From contig OZ253504.1 of the NCBI GenBank assembly GCA_965262235.1, positions 186,001 to 250,000 on the forward strand: DNA of 64,000 nt. The letters run 5' to 3'. The stretch's first letter is position 1; each line of letters begins with the position of its first letter. Below are positions 55,063 through 63,955 of the stretch, one piece after another. Source of the stretch: CATQGW01 sp965262235 (GTDB taxonomy: Bacteria > Chloroflexota > Dehalococcoidia > Bin125). A program made the position numbers and the translations under genes. The notes under the pieces were generated by a model. That model made no database searches and was not told where the DNA came from. It saw only the letters and a list, made by a program, of their open reading frames with translations.

Positions 55063-55298
55063 TCGTAGTCGAGCTCTCCGTCGCGCTCCGCTCGCGCGTC
55101 CTCGATCAGCTGCGCGCCTGAGACGCCGATCTCGATCGTCGGCAGTTCGCGCAGCCGGCGGTCGAACTCTCGCCGCGTGAGCTCTCGCTCGATTGCTTCG
55201 AGGACGATCGAGCGGATGGTCTTGCCCGTGCGCGCCGCTTCAGCGCGTAGCTCCTCGTGGAACTCCTCCGGGACGTTCCTGACCTGAAGACTGCTCAT
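55059..55298 (-). CDS. VapB-like ribbon-helix-helix antitoxin
   Basis: This 79-residue protein has SLQVRNVPEEFHEELRAEAA and TIRSIVLEAIERELTRREFD, an RHH domain, and an acidic C-terminal tail (EDARAERDGELDYE). It overlaps the SPL-like radical SAM gene by one base (TAATG) and the toxin remnant by four. Antitoxins of this type bind DNA and neutralise the PIN RNase. With a truncated toxin it has no obvious partner. Confidence 0.85.
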   Translation of the reverse strand: MSSLQVRNVPEEFHEELRAEAARTGKTIRSIVLEAIERELTRREFDRRLRELPTIEIGVSGAQLIEDARAERDGELDYE

Positions 55299-56134
55299 TA
55301 CATCATAATAGGATCGGCGCTCGGACTTCGCAGGATCGGGCCGAGCAGCCAGTCGGGGTCGAAACCGCTGCGGCCTTCGCGGAGGTCGGGGAGGCTCTGG
55401 GCGAGGATGTCGCGGGCGGATTCGTACGCGGCATCGGTCCAGTGATGGGCGGCGGCCTGGCTGAGCGCTTCGGGGCGGGTGCCGCCGGCAAAATGTCCGC
55501 GAGTCGGTTGGAAGCGTTCGACGACGAAGCGCTGCGCGCCCGTGCCGGAGACTTGCTCGGCGAAGCTGGTGGCGTCGTCGAGCGGGAGCAGTGGGGTCAT
55601 GGTGACGGCGGTGGGGATCCCGGCAGCGGCGATCTCGGTGATCGCTGCCAGCCGCGCGGGGATCGGCGGGCAGGTCGGCTCCCAGATCCGGCGCGTCGCC
55701 TCGGAGTCGGTCGTGACGGTCATGTTCACGCAGACGGCATCGAATCGTTGGAGGAGGTCAATGTCGCGGGTGACGAGCGGGCTGCGCGTCTGGACCGTGA
55801 GATGGGCGCCGCGCTCAGCGAGGATCGGGAGGATCTCGCGGACGAGGCTGAGGCGACGCTCGATCGGGAGGTACGGGTCGGTGGCGCTGCTGAGGTAGAT
55901 CCGCTTGCCGCGGAGGTCGCGCCGCAGGCGGCGGACTTTATCGACGGCGTTCTGCTTGACGAGCAGCCAGTCGCCCCAGGTCTGCTGGCGCTCGGGTGTG
56001 TGAAAGGCGGCGGCGTAGCAGTAGGAGCAGCCAAAGCTGCAACCTCGCCAGGGATTGAGCGAGTAGTCGTACGCAGCGAGGTAGCCGCTAGCGGGCGTGA
56101 GGATTTGAGCGGCGTCGTAGAACTCAGTGGGCAT
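55298..56134 (-). CDS. SPL-like radical SAM protein
   Basis: This 278-residue protein has the cluster motif in NPWRGCSFGCSYCYAAAFHT (CX3CX2C). IYLSSATDPYLPIERRLSL and LTVQTRSPLVTRDIDLLQRF match the SplB/rSAM_pair-type proteins often annotated as spore photoproduct lyase-like. The length fits. It overlaps the antitoxin start by one base and follows the CaiB pair, so it may be co-transcribed with both. The substrate is unknown. Confidence 0.87.
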   Translation of the reverse strand: MPTEFYDAAQILTPASGYLAAYDYSLNPWRGCSFGCSYCYAAAFHTPERQQTWGDWLLVKQNAVDKVRRLRRDLRGKRIYLSSATDPYLPIERRLSLVREILPILAERGAHLTVQTRSPLVTRDIDLLQRFDAVCVNMTVTTDSEATRRIWEPTCPPIPARLAAITEIAAAGIPTAVTMTPLLPLDDATSFAEQVSGTGAQRFVVERFQPTRGHFAGGTRPEALSQAAAHHWTDAAYESARDILAQSLPDLREGRSGFDPDWLLGPILRSPSADPIMM

Positions 56135-56185
56135 CGCGGCCTGCCGGGAAATCTTCGAAGCGGAGCTGCCCTTGCGCGGCGAGAA

Positions 56186-57433
56186 CTACTCGAACGCGCC
56201 GCCAATCAGGAGTTCAACGTAGTCGTCCTCGTCGATCCCGACGATGTCCTTCCAGACGTATTCGTTGTCCTCGCCGAGCAGCGGAGCGGCCTTACGCAGG
56301 TTGGCGGGGGTCTCCGAGAGGCGGAACGAAGGCCCGTCGTAGGCCCGGCTGCCCATCGTCGGATGATCGAGCGTCCAAAAGTGGCCGCGATGGTCGAGCT
56401 GCGGGTCGTTGCGCAGGTCTTCGGGGGTCTGCACCACGCCGGCAGGGACGCCTGCCTCCTGGAGGTCGCGCATCAGTTGCTCGGCGGGCTGGGTGCGGGT
56501 CCACGCAGAGATGATCTGGTCCAGCCGGTCCTGGTTGCTGAGGCGATCAAAGCGCGTGCCGAAGCGCGAGTCCGTCCCCCACTCGGGGTGATCGGCAGTC
56601 GCCGCGAGCGCCTGCCATTCCTCGTCGGTGGTGCACACGATCGCGATCCAGCGGTCGTCGTCATCATCACCGCGCGCGGCGCACTGGTACGTGCCGTGCG
56701 GGGCGTGCTCGAGGTGGCGCGCGCCGAGCGCGACCTGCTCCCGACCATTGACGGTGTAGTCGAGGATCATCGACTCGGTGGCGTGGATCGCCGCTTCCAT
56801 CTGGCCGAAGTCGATGTTCTGGCCCTCGCCGGTGCGTACGCGATGGTCGAGTGCGGCGATCAGCGCGATCGCGGCGAAGTGGGGAACCAGGAAGTCAGTG
56901 TAGGCGACGCCCGTGCCGATCGGCTCCTCGCCCGGGTAGTGCGTCAGGTGCGAGATGCCGGCCGCCGCCTGCAGGACGTGACCGTAGCCCTGCCACATCG
57001 ACCACGGGCCGGTCGAGCCGTACATCGGCATCGAGATCATGATCACGTCCGGCCGGACCTGCCGCAGATCGTCGTACGTCAGGCCCCAGGCGCGCATCGC
57101 TTTGGGGGTGAACGACTCAGTCACGATGTCGCACTGGGCGACGATCCGCTTGGCCAGCTCGATCCCCTCGGGGTGCTGCATGTTGAGCGAGCAGCAGAGT
57201 TTCGAGGAGTTGAAGTCGGCGTAGTAGCCGCTGTTGTCGAGGCCGGGCTGATCGTCGACAAAGGGCGGGGCGCGGCGCAGCGGCTCGGGCCGCACACTGC
57301 TCTCGATCCGGATCACTTCCGCGCCGTGGTCCGCGAGGTACTTGGAGACGAGCGGTCCGACGCCGACCCAGGCGAAGTCAGCGACCCGGATGCCCTCGAA
57401 GACGTTGTTCGGCAGCTCGGTGAAGTCGGTCAT
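56186..57433 (-). CDS. CaiB/BaiF CoA-transferase with catalytic Asp
   Basis: This 415-residue class III CoA-transferase transfers CoA between carboxylates. Family motifs are IRVADFAWVGVGPLVSKYLA, HGAEVIRIE, MISMPMYGSTGPW and RVRTGEGQNIDFGQMEAA. The catalytic Asp is D180 in GVAYTDFLVP. It lies 22 bases after the other CaiB gene, so a heteromeric enzyme is plausible. Confidence 0.93.
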   Translation of the reverse strand: MTDFTELPNNVFEGIRVADFAWVGVGPLVSKYLADHGAEVIRIESSVRPEPLRRAPPFVDDQPGLDNSGYYADFNSSKLCCSLNMQHPEGIELAKRIVAQCDIVTESFTPKAMRAWGLTYDDLRQVRPDVIMISMPMYGSTGPWSMWQGYGHVLQAAAGISHLTHYPGEEPIGTGVAYTDFLVPHFAAIALIAALDHRVRTGEGQNIDFGQMEAAIHATESMILDYTVNGREQVALGARHLEHAPHGTYQCAARGDDDDDRWIAIVCTTDEEWQALAATADHPEWGTDSRFGTRFDRLSNQDRLDQIISAWTRTQPAEQLMRDLQEAGVPAGVVQTPEDLRNDPQLDHRGHFWTLDHPTMGSRAYDGPSFRLSETPANLRKAAPLLGEDNEYVWKDIVGIDEDDYVELLIGGAFE

Positions 57434-57455
57434 TGTCGAAGCCTTCTAGATCCTG

Positions 57456-58724
57456 CTAGATCACGCCATCCGCAGCGAGTTGTTCGATGTCGTCGCCGGA
57501 GAGGCCCAACAGGTCGCCGTAGACCTCATGGTTGTGTTCGCCGAGGTACGGCGCGCGGCCCCTGACGGAAAGCGGCGTCGCCGAGAGCTTGGCCCACGGT
57601 CCGGGATAGGTGACGCGCTCGTCGATGTCTTCGTGTTCGACCTCGACCCAGTACTCGCGGGCGGCGAGGTGTTCGTTCTCCAGCAGGTCGGCCGGGGTGT
57701 GGACGATCCCCCAGCCGTTGCGGATCTGCTGCGCCTCCGAGACCAGCTGAGCGCGGGTGAAGCGCTTGCAGAAGCGCACCAGCACGTCGTTGAGATGGTC
57801 GCCATCGGGGCCGCCGGGTGGCAGCAGGACGCCCTGCGTGGCGTCGAGCTTGGCCATCCATTCCTCCGAGGTGAGGTCTTCGGCCATGCCGTGGTGATCG
57901 AGCCACTCGACCGTCTGGCGGGCGGTCAGGCCGAAGAGCCCGCCGTAGGAGAGCGCTGCGACGTGCCCGTCGGCGGCTTCGTAGACGTACTGGCCGCTCT
58001 GATAGCCGCCGATATTCCGTCCGTTGCCGGGCCGCCCGATGTTGATCCCGCGGATGTCCCAGGTCGGCGAGGCATTGTCGTGCGTGAACGTGACGGCCTC
58101 CTGCATCGACTGGTCGACGCGCTGGCCGCGGCCCGTGCGGGTGCGGTGATAGTGCGCGATCATCGTGCCGACGACGGCCTGCGCACACGCCTGCGCGTAG
58201 CCCTGCGCGGCGGAGGGCCGGATCGGCGGACGGCCGGGCGACCCGCAGAGTGAAGCGAGGCCGCCCATCGCGACGCCAATCAGGTCGGTCGCTCGCCAGT
58301 TGGCGTACGGCCCGTCCTGTCCGAACGGCGTGATCGAGGTCATCACCAGCCGCGGGTTGCGCTCGTGAATCACATCCCAGCCCAGGCCGACCGATTCCAT
58401 GGCGCCGGGCGGAGTCGATTCGACGACGAAATCGGAACCATCGACGAGCTGCAAGAAGAGTTCGGCGCCGCGCGGCTCGTTGAGGTCGATGGTGATGCTG
58501 CGCTTCGAGTGATTGAGGGTCCACCAGAGCAGCGACCGTTCGGGGTGCGGCTCGTCGTGGTAGAACGGCGCCGCGAGGCGCGCCCCGCCGGCGTTCGGCG
58601 GCTCGAGTTTGATCACATCGGCGCCCAGCTCGGCGAGCATGCGTCCGGCCAGGTGGCCGAGCTCGTCAGTGAGGTCCAGGGCGCGGAACGGCGCGAGCGG
58701 TCCGCTGGCGGCTGCAATGGGCAT
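57456..58724 (-). CDS. CaiB/BaiF CoA-transferase subunit lacking the catalytic Asp
   Basis: The start is ATG 58724, or ATG 58751. The 422-residue product has LDLTDELGHLAGRMLAELGA, SITPFGQDGPYANWRATDLI and HRTRTGRGQRVDQSMQEAVT. At the position of the catalytic Asp it has Tyr176 (AAQGYAQAC). Paired CaiB genes where one subunit lacks the Asp are known (BbsE/BbsF in toluene degradation). This one is upstream of the Asp-bearing gene, so the pair may form one enzyme. It is divergent from the alpha/beta hydrolase. Confidence 0.9.
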   Translation of the reverse strand: MPIAAASGPLAPFRALDLTDELGHLAGRMLAELGADVIKLEPPNAGGARLAAPFYHDEPHPERSLLWWTLNHSKRSITIDLNEPRGAELFLQLVDGSDFVVESTPPGAMESVGLGWDVIHERNPRLVMTSITPFGQDGPYANWRATDLIGVAMGGLASLCGSPGRPPIRPSAAQGYAQACAQAVVGTMIAHYHRTRTGRGQRVDQSMQEAVTFTHDNASPTWDIRGINIGRPGNGRNIGGYQSGQYVYEAADGHVAALSYGGLFGLTARQTVEWLDHHGMAEDLTSEEWMAKLDATQGVLLPPGGPDGDHLNDVLVRFCKRFTRAQLVSEAQQIRNGWGIVHTPADLLENEHLAAREYWVEVEHEDIDERVTYPGPWAKLSATPLSVRGRAPYLGEHNHEVYGDLLGLSGDDIEQLAADGVI

Positions 58725-58793
58725 GCCCAATCCCGTCGTTTGCGGGCACATGTTACCCGAGGCCCAGTGGAGCCAGCCCGATAGCTTCGGGGT

Positions 58794-59768
58794 ATGCGAC
58801 GTTTGGCGGCGCAGACGATCGATGCGGTGTTCTTCCGCTGGCAGGTGCACGCGGCGCAGCTGCGTCGGCGCACGACCTGGCCGCTGCCCGACGACATCTA
58901 CCGGCTGCGGACCCGATCGTGGCGCGCTCCCTGGATGGGCTACCCGGGGCCGCCGGACATATCGGTGCTGGACGTGGAGGGCGTCCCGCGGTTCGAGTTC
59001 GCGTCGTCGGAGCCGTTCGCGCAGCGCCATGACCAGGTGGCGCGCGGGCGGTTGTATGAGCCGGAGGGGACGCCGCGCGGCGCGGTCGTGCTGATTCCCG
59101 GGGCGCTGACGGGCGCGCCATGGAACGGCGCCGAGCGGCTCTACCCTCGCGTGGCGGAGGCGTTCACGCGCCTCGGGCTGGTCGCGGCGCGGATCGAGCT
59201 GCCGCTGCACGAGAGCCGGGCGCCGGCGGGCGAGATCTCGGGCCACGAAATGCTTCAGGGCGATCTGTTCACCTACGTGCGGGCTGTCGCTCAGGCGGTG
59301 CGCGATGTGCGGTCGCTGGCCGCGTGGCTGCGGGCCGAGTACGGATCGGTCGGCCTCTGGGGCCTGAGCATCGGCGCGCTAATCGGGGCGTTGGCGGCGG
59401 AGCGCGACGCACGGCTCGCATGGGCGGTACTGGCGCAGCCGCCGATGCGCACGGGTTCGGCCTGGGGATCCCCGATCTCAGCGCCGATGCGGGAGCACAT
59501 GCAGGCGATCGGCGTGACCCGCGAGGAGGTCGAGATGGTGGTGCGCGGCTTGGAGCCGCTCGGCCCGCCCGCCATCGAAGCATCGCGCGTGTTGCTACAG
59601 GGCGGGCGCTGGGATCGTCTCGCGACCGCAGAGAGTCTGGCCGACCTCGGCCGCCGCTGGCCGGGAGCGGCACTAAAGCTGTACGACGGCGGCCACATTT
59701 CGATGGCGATCGGGAATCGCTGGTTAGAGGATGCGTCAGAGTTCGTGAGCCGCTTGCCCGGATCGTAG
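58794..59768 (+). CDS. Alpha/beta hydrolase
   Basis: This 324-residue protein has AVVLIPGALTGAPWNGAERL and nucleophile Ser in LWGLSIGALIGALAA. A C-terminal His is seen in YDGGHISMAIGN, and the acid is less clear. The N-terminal 90 residues (FFRWQVHAAQLRRRTTWPLP) form a helical lid-like extension and contain RHDQVARGRLYEP. Start ATG 58794 lies 69 bases from the divergent CaiB start. Confidence 0.8.
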   Translation: MRRLAAQTIDAVFFRWQVHAAQLRRRTTWPLPDDIYRLRTRSWRAPWMGYPGPPDISVLDVEGVPRFEFASSEPFAQRHDQVARGRLYEPEGTPRGAVVLIPGALTGAPWNGAERLYPRVAEAFTRLGLVAARIELPLHESRAPAGEISGHEMLQGDLFTYVRAVAQAVRDVRSLAAWLRAEYGSVGLWGLSIGALIGALAAERDARLAWAVLAQPPMRTGSAWGSPISAPMREHMQAIGVTREEVEMVVRGLEPLGPPAIEASRVLLQGGRWDRLATAESLADLGRRWPGAALKLYDGGHISMAIGNRWLEDASEFVSRLPGS

Positions 59769-59776
59769 GCGCGCCT

Positions 59777-59838
59777 GGGGACGCTCGGAAAAACTCTCCC
59801 CCCGCTTTGCGGGGGGGGGATCCGACTTGTTCAGCTGA
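59777..59838. repeat. Truncated MITE copy
   Basis: GGGACGCTCGGAAAAACTC, a CCCCCCGCTTTGCGGGGG hairpin and GATCCGACTTGTTCAG are left of the 157-bp element. The middle is deleted and no TTAG duplication is visible. Confidence 0.6.
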
Positions 59839-59870
59839 TGCCTCAGCAGGTTGCTGCAAGAGTCATCATG

Positions 59871-60082
59871 CCCGCTCCTTCCGTCACACCCGCCCTGTCC
59901 CTCACACCCACCCCCTTCCCTCACACCCGCCCCTTCCGTCACACCCGCTCCTTCCTTCACACCTGCCCTGTCCCTCTCACCCGCCCTGTCCCTCTCACCC
60001 GCCCTGTCCCTCTCACCCGCCCCTTCCGTCACACCCGCCCCTTCCGTCACATCCGCCCCCTTCGGTCAACTCCGCCCCTTCC
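59871..60082. repeat. Tandem array of CCGTCACACCCGCCCCTT units
   Basis: About a dozen degenerate units near 20 bases (CCGTCACACCCGCCCCTTCC, CCCTGTCCCTCTCACCCG) end exactly where the 60083 element starts. The last units become CCGTCATTCCTGCGG, the element tip. No gene is supported. Confidence 0.75.
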
Positions 60083-60256
60083 GTCATTCCTGCGGAGGCA
60101 GGAATCCATGCGACCGTCCAACCGTGCGACGAGCCTCAATCCGCCCGACGGCCCACCAGAGCTCCCAGCTCGCCGCGCGTGATCGGGCGCCGTCGAACAT
60201 TGGGAGTGCCCTTGACCCCCACGGACCGCATGGATTCCTGCCTGCGCAGGAATGAC
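60083..60256. repeat. 174-bp element with a nearly perfect 30-bp terminal inverted repeat
   Basis: The left end begins GTCATTCCTGCGGAGGCAGG. The right end is its inverse with one difference in 30 bases. The interior has no coding capacity. It belongs to the same family as 51700-51877. A MITE or REP-like origin is likely, and the transposase is not identified. Confidence 0.85.
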
Positions 60257-60330
60257 GGACAGGGCACAGGAATGACGGACAGGAGCGCAGGAACGACGGA
60301 CAGGGCGCAGGAATGACGGAGGCGGCGCAA
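60257..60330. repeat. Tandem array of the element tip on its right side
   Basis: Four repeats of GCAGGAATGACGGACAGG type follow the right end of the 60083 element, in the orientation of that end. They mirror the array on its left. Confidence 0.7.
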
Positions 60331-60350
60331 GAATAACGAGGGGGGGGGAT

Positions 60351-60419
60351 CGGTCTACCGCACCCCGGTTCGACTCAGCCACCAACGGCTCCCGAGCCAG
60401 CGCGAACATACAAGGGGGC
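60351..60419 (-). mobile_element. Solo IS110 upstream-end fragment
   Basis: These 69 bases match 9790-9858, the outer part of the IS110 upstream end, at 64 positions. No transposase accompanies it. It is either the scar of a deleted copy or a self-standing end carrying part of a bridge-RNA gene. Confidence 0.8.
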
Positions 60420-60472
60420 CCGGCCCCGCCTGACCAGATACGCCACGCCGTTGCGTCGGCGCTGCAGACCCC

Positions 60473-60531
60473 TTCTGCCTTCCGCCTCTCCCCCCGCAGA
60501 GCGGGGGGAGATGAGTGACAGAGGGGGGCCT
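60473..60531. repeat. Partial CTCTCCCCCCGC repeat next to hflX
   Basis: CCTTCTGCCTTCCGCCTCTC, CCCCGCAGAGCGGGGGGAG and GAGTGACAGAGGGGGGC are the interior of the MITE family without its ends. It lies just after the HflX stop and may terminate its transcript. Confidence 0.55.
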
Positions 60532-60532
60532 G

Positions 60533-61729
60533 CTAGCCGGAAGCCCCATTGAGCACCTGCCCATTGACGACCTGGATGGTCGGCAGCGTTGGGATGATCT
60601 GCGAGATCGAAGCTCTCAACGCATCGAGGTTCTCGCCGGTTTCGGCCGACACCGGGATACCAACGGAGATAACGGGAGCGGCGCCTTCGAGCAGGTCGAT
60701 CTTGTTGAGGACGGTGATCGTCGGTCTCGTGTCGACGCCGAGCTCGGCGAGCGTGGCGTGGACGGCTACAGCCTGCTCGGCGGCGTCCGGGTGGGTGGCG
60801 TCGACGACGTGCAGCAGCAGGTCGGCCTCGAGCAGCTCTTCGAGGGTTGCGCGGAACGCGGCGACGAGCTGCGTGGGCAGCTTCTGGATGAACCCGACCG
60901 TGTCGGAAAGCAGGACGGTGTGGACGTCGTCGAGCCGGCAGCGCCGCGTGGTCGGGTCGAGCGTTTCGAAGAGCCGGTTCCGCGTGGGAACCTTGGCCTC
61001 TGTCAGCGCGTTCATCAGCGTGCTCTTGCCGGCGTTGGTGTAGCCGACCAGGGCGACGAGCGGGATGCCGGCGCGGTCGCGCTGTTGGCGCTGCTCGTGA
61101 CGATGCGTGCGGACCCGCTCAAGGTCCTTCTTGAGCCGCTTGATCTGATCGCGGATCAGCCGGCGGTCGGTTTCGAGCTGAGTTTCGCCGGGACCGCGCG
61201 AGCCGATCGCGCCCTCCATGCGTTCGAGGTGAGACCACTGACCGGCGAGCCGCGGCAGCAGGTACTCGTGCTGTGCGAGCGCCACCTGGACCGCGCCTTC
61301 GCGGGTTCTCGCGCGCTGGGCGAAGATATCGAGAATCAGCGCGGTTCGGTCAATGATCTTGCAGTCGAGAGCTTTCTCGAGATTGCGCTGCTGGGCGGGC
61401 GTGAGCTCGTCGTCGCAGATCACGACGGTGGCGCGGAGATCGTCGCGCATGGCGGCGATCTCCTGAACCTTGCCCTTCCCGATCCAGGTGCGCGGGTCGG
61501 GGTGCGGGCGTCGTTGGATCACGCGGGCCAGCGGGACCGCCCCAGCCGTCTCAGCAAGCTGCGCGAGCTCGTCAACCGAGGCTTCAGCGTTCCAGTGGTT
61601 GGCGCGGCGCGAGTCAACGCAGACAAGAATGGCGCGTTCGCGCGGCTCGCGGGTCGGGTAGTTGTTGCGGCGTCCGCCGCGGTTGCGGATACGTGGAATT
61701 GCAGTCTCCGTCGCTACGCCCGCCCGCAT
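60533..61729 (-). CDS. hflX: GTPase HflX
   Basis: This 398-residue protein is a ribosome-associated GTPase that splits stalled or hibernating ribosomes. It has the N-terminal HflX domain (VDELAQLAETAGAVPLARVI, GKGKVQEIAAM, CDDELTPAQQRNLEKAL), the linker LPRLAGQWSHLERMEGAIGS with RGPGETQLETDRRLI, the G1 loop VGYTNAGKSTLMNAL, G3 LLSDTVGFIQKLP and G4 VLNKIDLLE. The length is normal for the family. A repeat follows its stop. Confidence 0.96.
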   Translation of the reverse strand: MRAGVATETAIPRIRNRGGRRNNYPTREPRERAILVCVDSRRANHWNAEASVDELAQLAETAGAVPLARVIQRRPHPDPRTWIGKGKVQEIAAMRDDLRATVVICDDELTPAQQRNLEKALDCKIIDRTALILDIFAQRARTREGAVQVALAQHEYLLPRLAGQWSHLERMEGAIGSRGPGETQLETDRRLIRDQIKRLKKDLERVRTHRHEQRQQRDRAGIPLVALVGYTNAGKSTLMNALTEAKVPTRNRLFETLDPTTRRCRLDDVHTVLLSDTVGFIQKLPTQLVAAFRATLEELLEADLLLHVVDATHPDAAEQAVAVHATLAELGVDTRPTITVLNKIDLLEGAAPVISVGIPVSAETGENLDALRASISQIIPTLPTIQVVNGQVLNGASG

Positions 61730-61879
61730 GTGAGCACGCAGCCGGGCGCGATTCAGTCTAGCCAGTGGGGCGTGACGGAAACTAGATGCGCATGTCGCAG
61801 CTCAACTCCTCCGGCGGAGGTTCGGTCAAGCTTAGCCGAAATCGGATGGCATGGGCCGCCGCTTCGATTCGCCAACCCG

Positions 61880-63955
61880 CTAATCGTCGGCCTGCCTAAA
61901 CGGATTGCGGTGGTTGAAGTCGTAGCCCCAGCATTCGATTTCTCCGCCTGCGCGCACGCCGCAGCTGACATTGTTGCCGACGCTGACTGAAGTGAACTCG
62001 CCGGGCGGCGGCGAGGCTTGGCCGAGGTGGTCAAGTCCCCAACAAACGACGGCGCCATCGTTGCGGACTGCGCAAGCGTGTCCGTCAACGGCGCTCATTT
62101 GAACGAATCGGCCATCTGGAGCCTCAGTCTGGCCCCGATCCGAAGACGGCCAAATCCCTGCGTCTACCCACGACCGACACACAATGCTGCCATTGTCCAA
62201 CAACGCGCATACGTATTGCCCTGTGGCGCGGACCTGCGCGACAGGAATCTGCAGCTCGGTGAACTTGTTCCACTCGGAAGGCGCGCATTCAACGGTTCCA
62301 GAATCGGTTACGGCACAGAGAATGGACGACGCAGTCGACACCTGCCGATAGGTTCCCGCAGGCGGTCGAGGCGGTGCATAACTCGGACGTGCGTTAGCGA
62401 GGTTCCAGCATTCCAGGGAGCCGTCGGCGCGAACCGCGCATGCCTGGTTAATGCTCACGTGGACGTCTACGTATGGGCCATCAAGTTGTTTCGGTTCGAC
62501 ATCGTCCAGGCCATCGGCTGCTTCGGATTCGACAAAATGACTCGGCTCCTCGCTTCCCCAGCATCCAATCGACTGGTCATCGCGAATTCCGCATGCATGG
62601 CGGTATCCGACGGAGATTCGTTCAAATGGTCCTCTAGGGATTTCGGCATCTGCGAAGACGTAGCCCCAACACACCGCTTCACCGTCCTTGCGAATGGCGC
62701 AGGCCGCCGGCCCCGAATAGCCGATGTCGACGCCTACTTGTATGAACTCACCTGCTGGAGGCGCCATCCAGCCGGACACTTCGGCCGCCCCGCCCCAGCA
62801 TTCAGCGACGCCGGCGGTTGAGAGGCCGCAAATGAAGTCCTGCCCGACTCCGATCATCACGAGTTCTTCCCGCAGCCTATGCGTGCTGGCTGGGGCGTGA
62901 CCCCAACATTCGACGACGTTGTCTGAACGCAAGCCGCAATTGCGTGATTGGAACACGTCGAGCTGAGTGAACACGCCGTCAGGTGGCTCGGTCTCTCCCG
63001 CGATGTCACTGCCCCAACAGGCGATCCGTCCGTCTTCGCGGAGCGCGCAGACGTGGTAGCTGCCAACGGCCAGGTCAGTAAACCTCCCAGAGGGCACGTC
63101 ATCAACTTGACGGTGATCGCCCCAACACTCGATCGTGGAATCTACGCCGATGGCACAGGTCGCGCTGGAACCTGCATAGATTTGCGCGAAGGGACCAGGG
63201 CGCGGTTCAGTTTGACCGTCGTCGCCGACGCCACAGCATTCAGCGGAACCATCCGGCAGCAGGCCGCAAAGATGTATGTCGGACGCGGCAACTTGCGTAA
63301 ACGCCCTTGGATCAGATTTCGATCTCGCTGCACCGATGGCGTCGCCCCAACACTCGAAGCTGCCATCAGGACGAACTCCACATCCCGAGTCGGTCTGAAC
63401 GAATCGGCCGGCAGGCGGGAACTGGTCCCAGGGGTTCCAGCCCCAACATTGAACAGTTCCGTCGTCCAGCTGAACGCAGGCGGTTTGGAAATTGACTTTG
63501 AGATCTACCGCACGATCGCTTCCGCCCCCTGGGCGTGGGGGAAATCGCTCAAGGTCCATTGCTTCAATCTCGGCGACGGTTGGACCAGGAACGGCTCGTT
63601 GCCATTCCCAGTCGAACAGTCCGTGAAGGTCCGTCGGAATGCCGCCACATTGGCCACCGATGACTGCTACGCCTTCGTCAGGAGAAGACTCTTCATCGTC
63701 GCGCCTGGCGTTCTCCGGCGGTTGTTGGTCTGCGCTGTCCTCGTGCCGGCCTGAATTCGTCTCGGACTGCTGAGGCTGGTCGGCAGGCTGCGTGTGGCTT
63801 GCCTGATCGTCGACTGTTACAGGGACCGCTCGCGCTGATTGGGGACCGACCTGGTTGGCCTGAGGCACTGCGTCGGTGCACGCGACCACTGTGACCGCAA
63901 ACCACGCGATCACCAACAGCGCTGCGACACGCCACCCGTTGGGGATCGATCTCAT
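61880..63955 (-). CDS. Secreted Cys-rich RCC1-repeat lipoprotein
   Basis: ATG 63955 begins a lipobox signal (VAALLVIAWFAVTVVAC). After a Gln/Pro/Asp-rich linker (about residues 30-90) come 11-13 RCC1-like repeats. Each contains a C-A-x-R-x-D-G-x-x-x-C-W-G pattern (for example CALREDGRIACWGSD). Two Cys per repeat is unusual for RCC1 and suggests disulfides in an extracytoplasmic propeller. It is lipid-anchored if the lipobox is used. No enzymatic motif was found, and the ligand is unknown. No other gene is supported from 63956 to the window end. Confidence 0.88.
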   Translation of the reverse strand: MRSIPNGWRVAALLVIAWFAVTVVACTDAVPQANQVGPQSARAVPVTVDDQASHTQPADQPQQSETNSGRHEDSADQQPPENARRDDEESSPDEGVAVIGGQCGGIPTDLHGLFDWEWQRAVPGPTVAEIEAMDLERFPPRPGGGSDRAVDLKVNFQTACVQLDDGTVQCWGWNPWDQFPPAGRFVQTDSGCGVRPDGSFECWGDAIGAARSKSDPRAFTQVAASDIHLCGLLPDGSAECCGVGDDGQTEPRPGPFAQIYAGSSATCAIGVDSTIECWGDHRQVDDVPSGRFTDLAVGSYHVCALREDGRIACWGSDIAGETEPPDGVFTQLDVFQSRNCGLRSDNVVECWGHAPASTHRLREELVMIGVGQDFICGLSTAGVAECWGGAAEVSGWMAPPAGEFIQVGVDIGYSGPAACAIRKDGEAVCWGYVFADAEIPRGPFERISVGYRHACGIRDDQSIGCWGSEEPSHFVESEAADGLDDVEPKQLDGPYVDVHVSINQACAVRADGSLECWNLANARPSYAPPRPPAGTYRQVSTASSILCAVTDSGTVECAPSEWNKFTELQIPVAQVRATGQYVCALLDNGSIVCRSWVDAGIWPSSDRGQTEAPDGRFVQMSAVDGHACAVRNDGAVVCWGLDHLGQASPPPGEFTSVSVGNNVSCGVRAGGEIECWGYDFNHRNPFRQADD

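Noticed and set aside
55442..57565. 707-codon plus-strand frame across the SPL-like and CaiB genes
   Set aside because: Crosses two real genes on the opposite strand and has shadow composition.
59871..60082. Possible proline-rich repeat protein
   Set aside because: Tandem DNA array that merges into an element tip; frames differ among units and no start is convincing.
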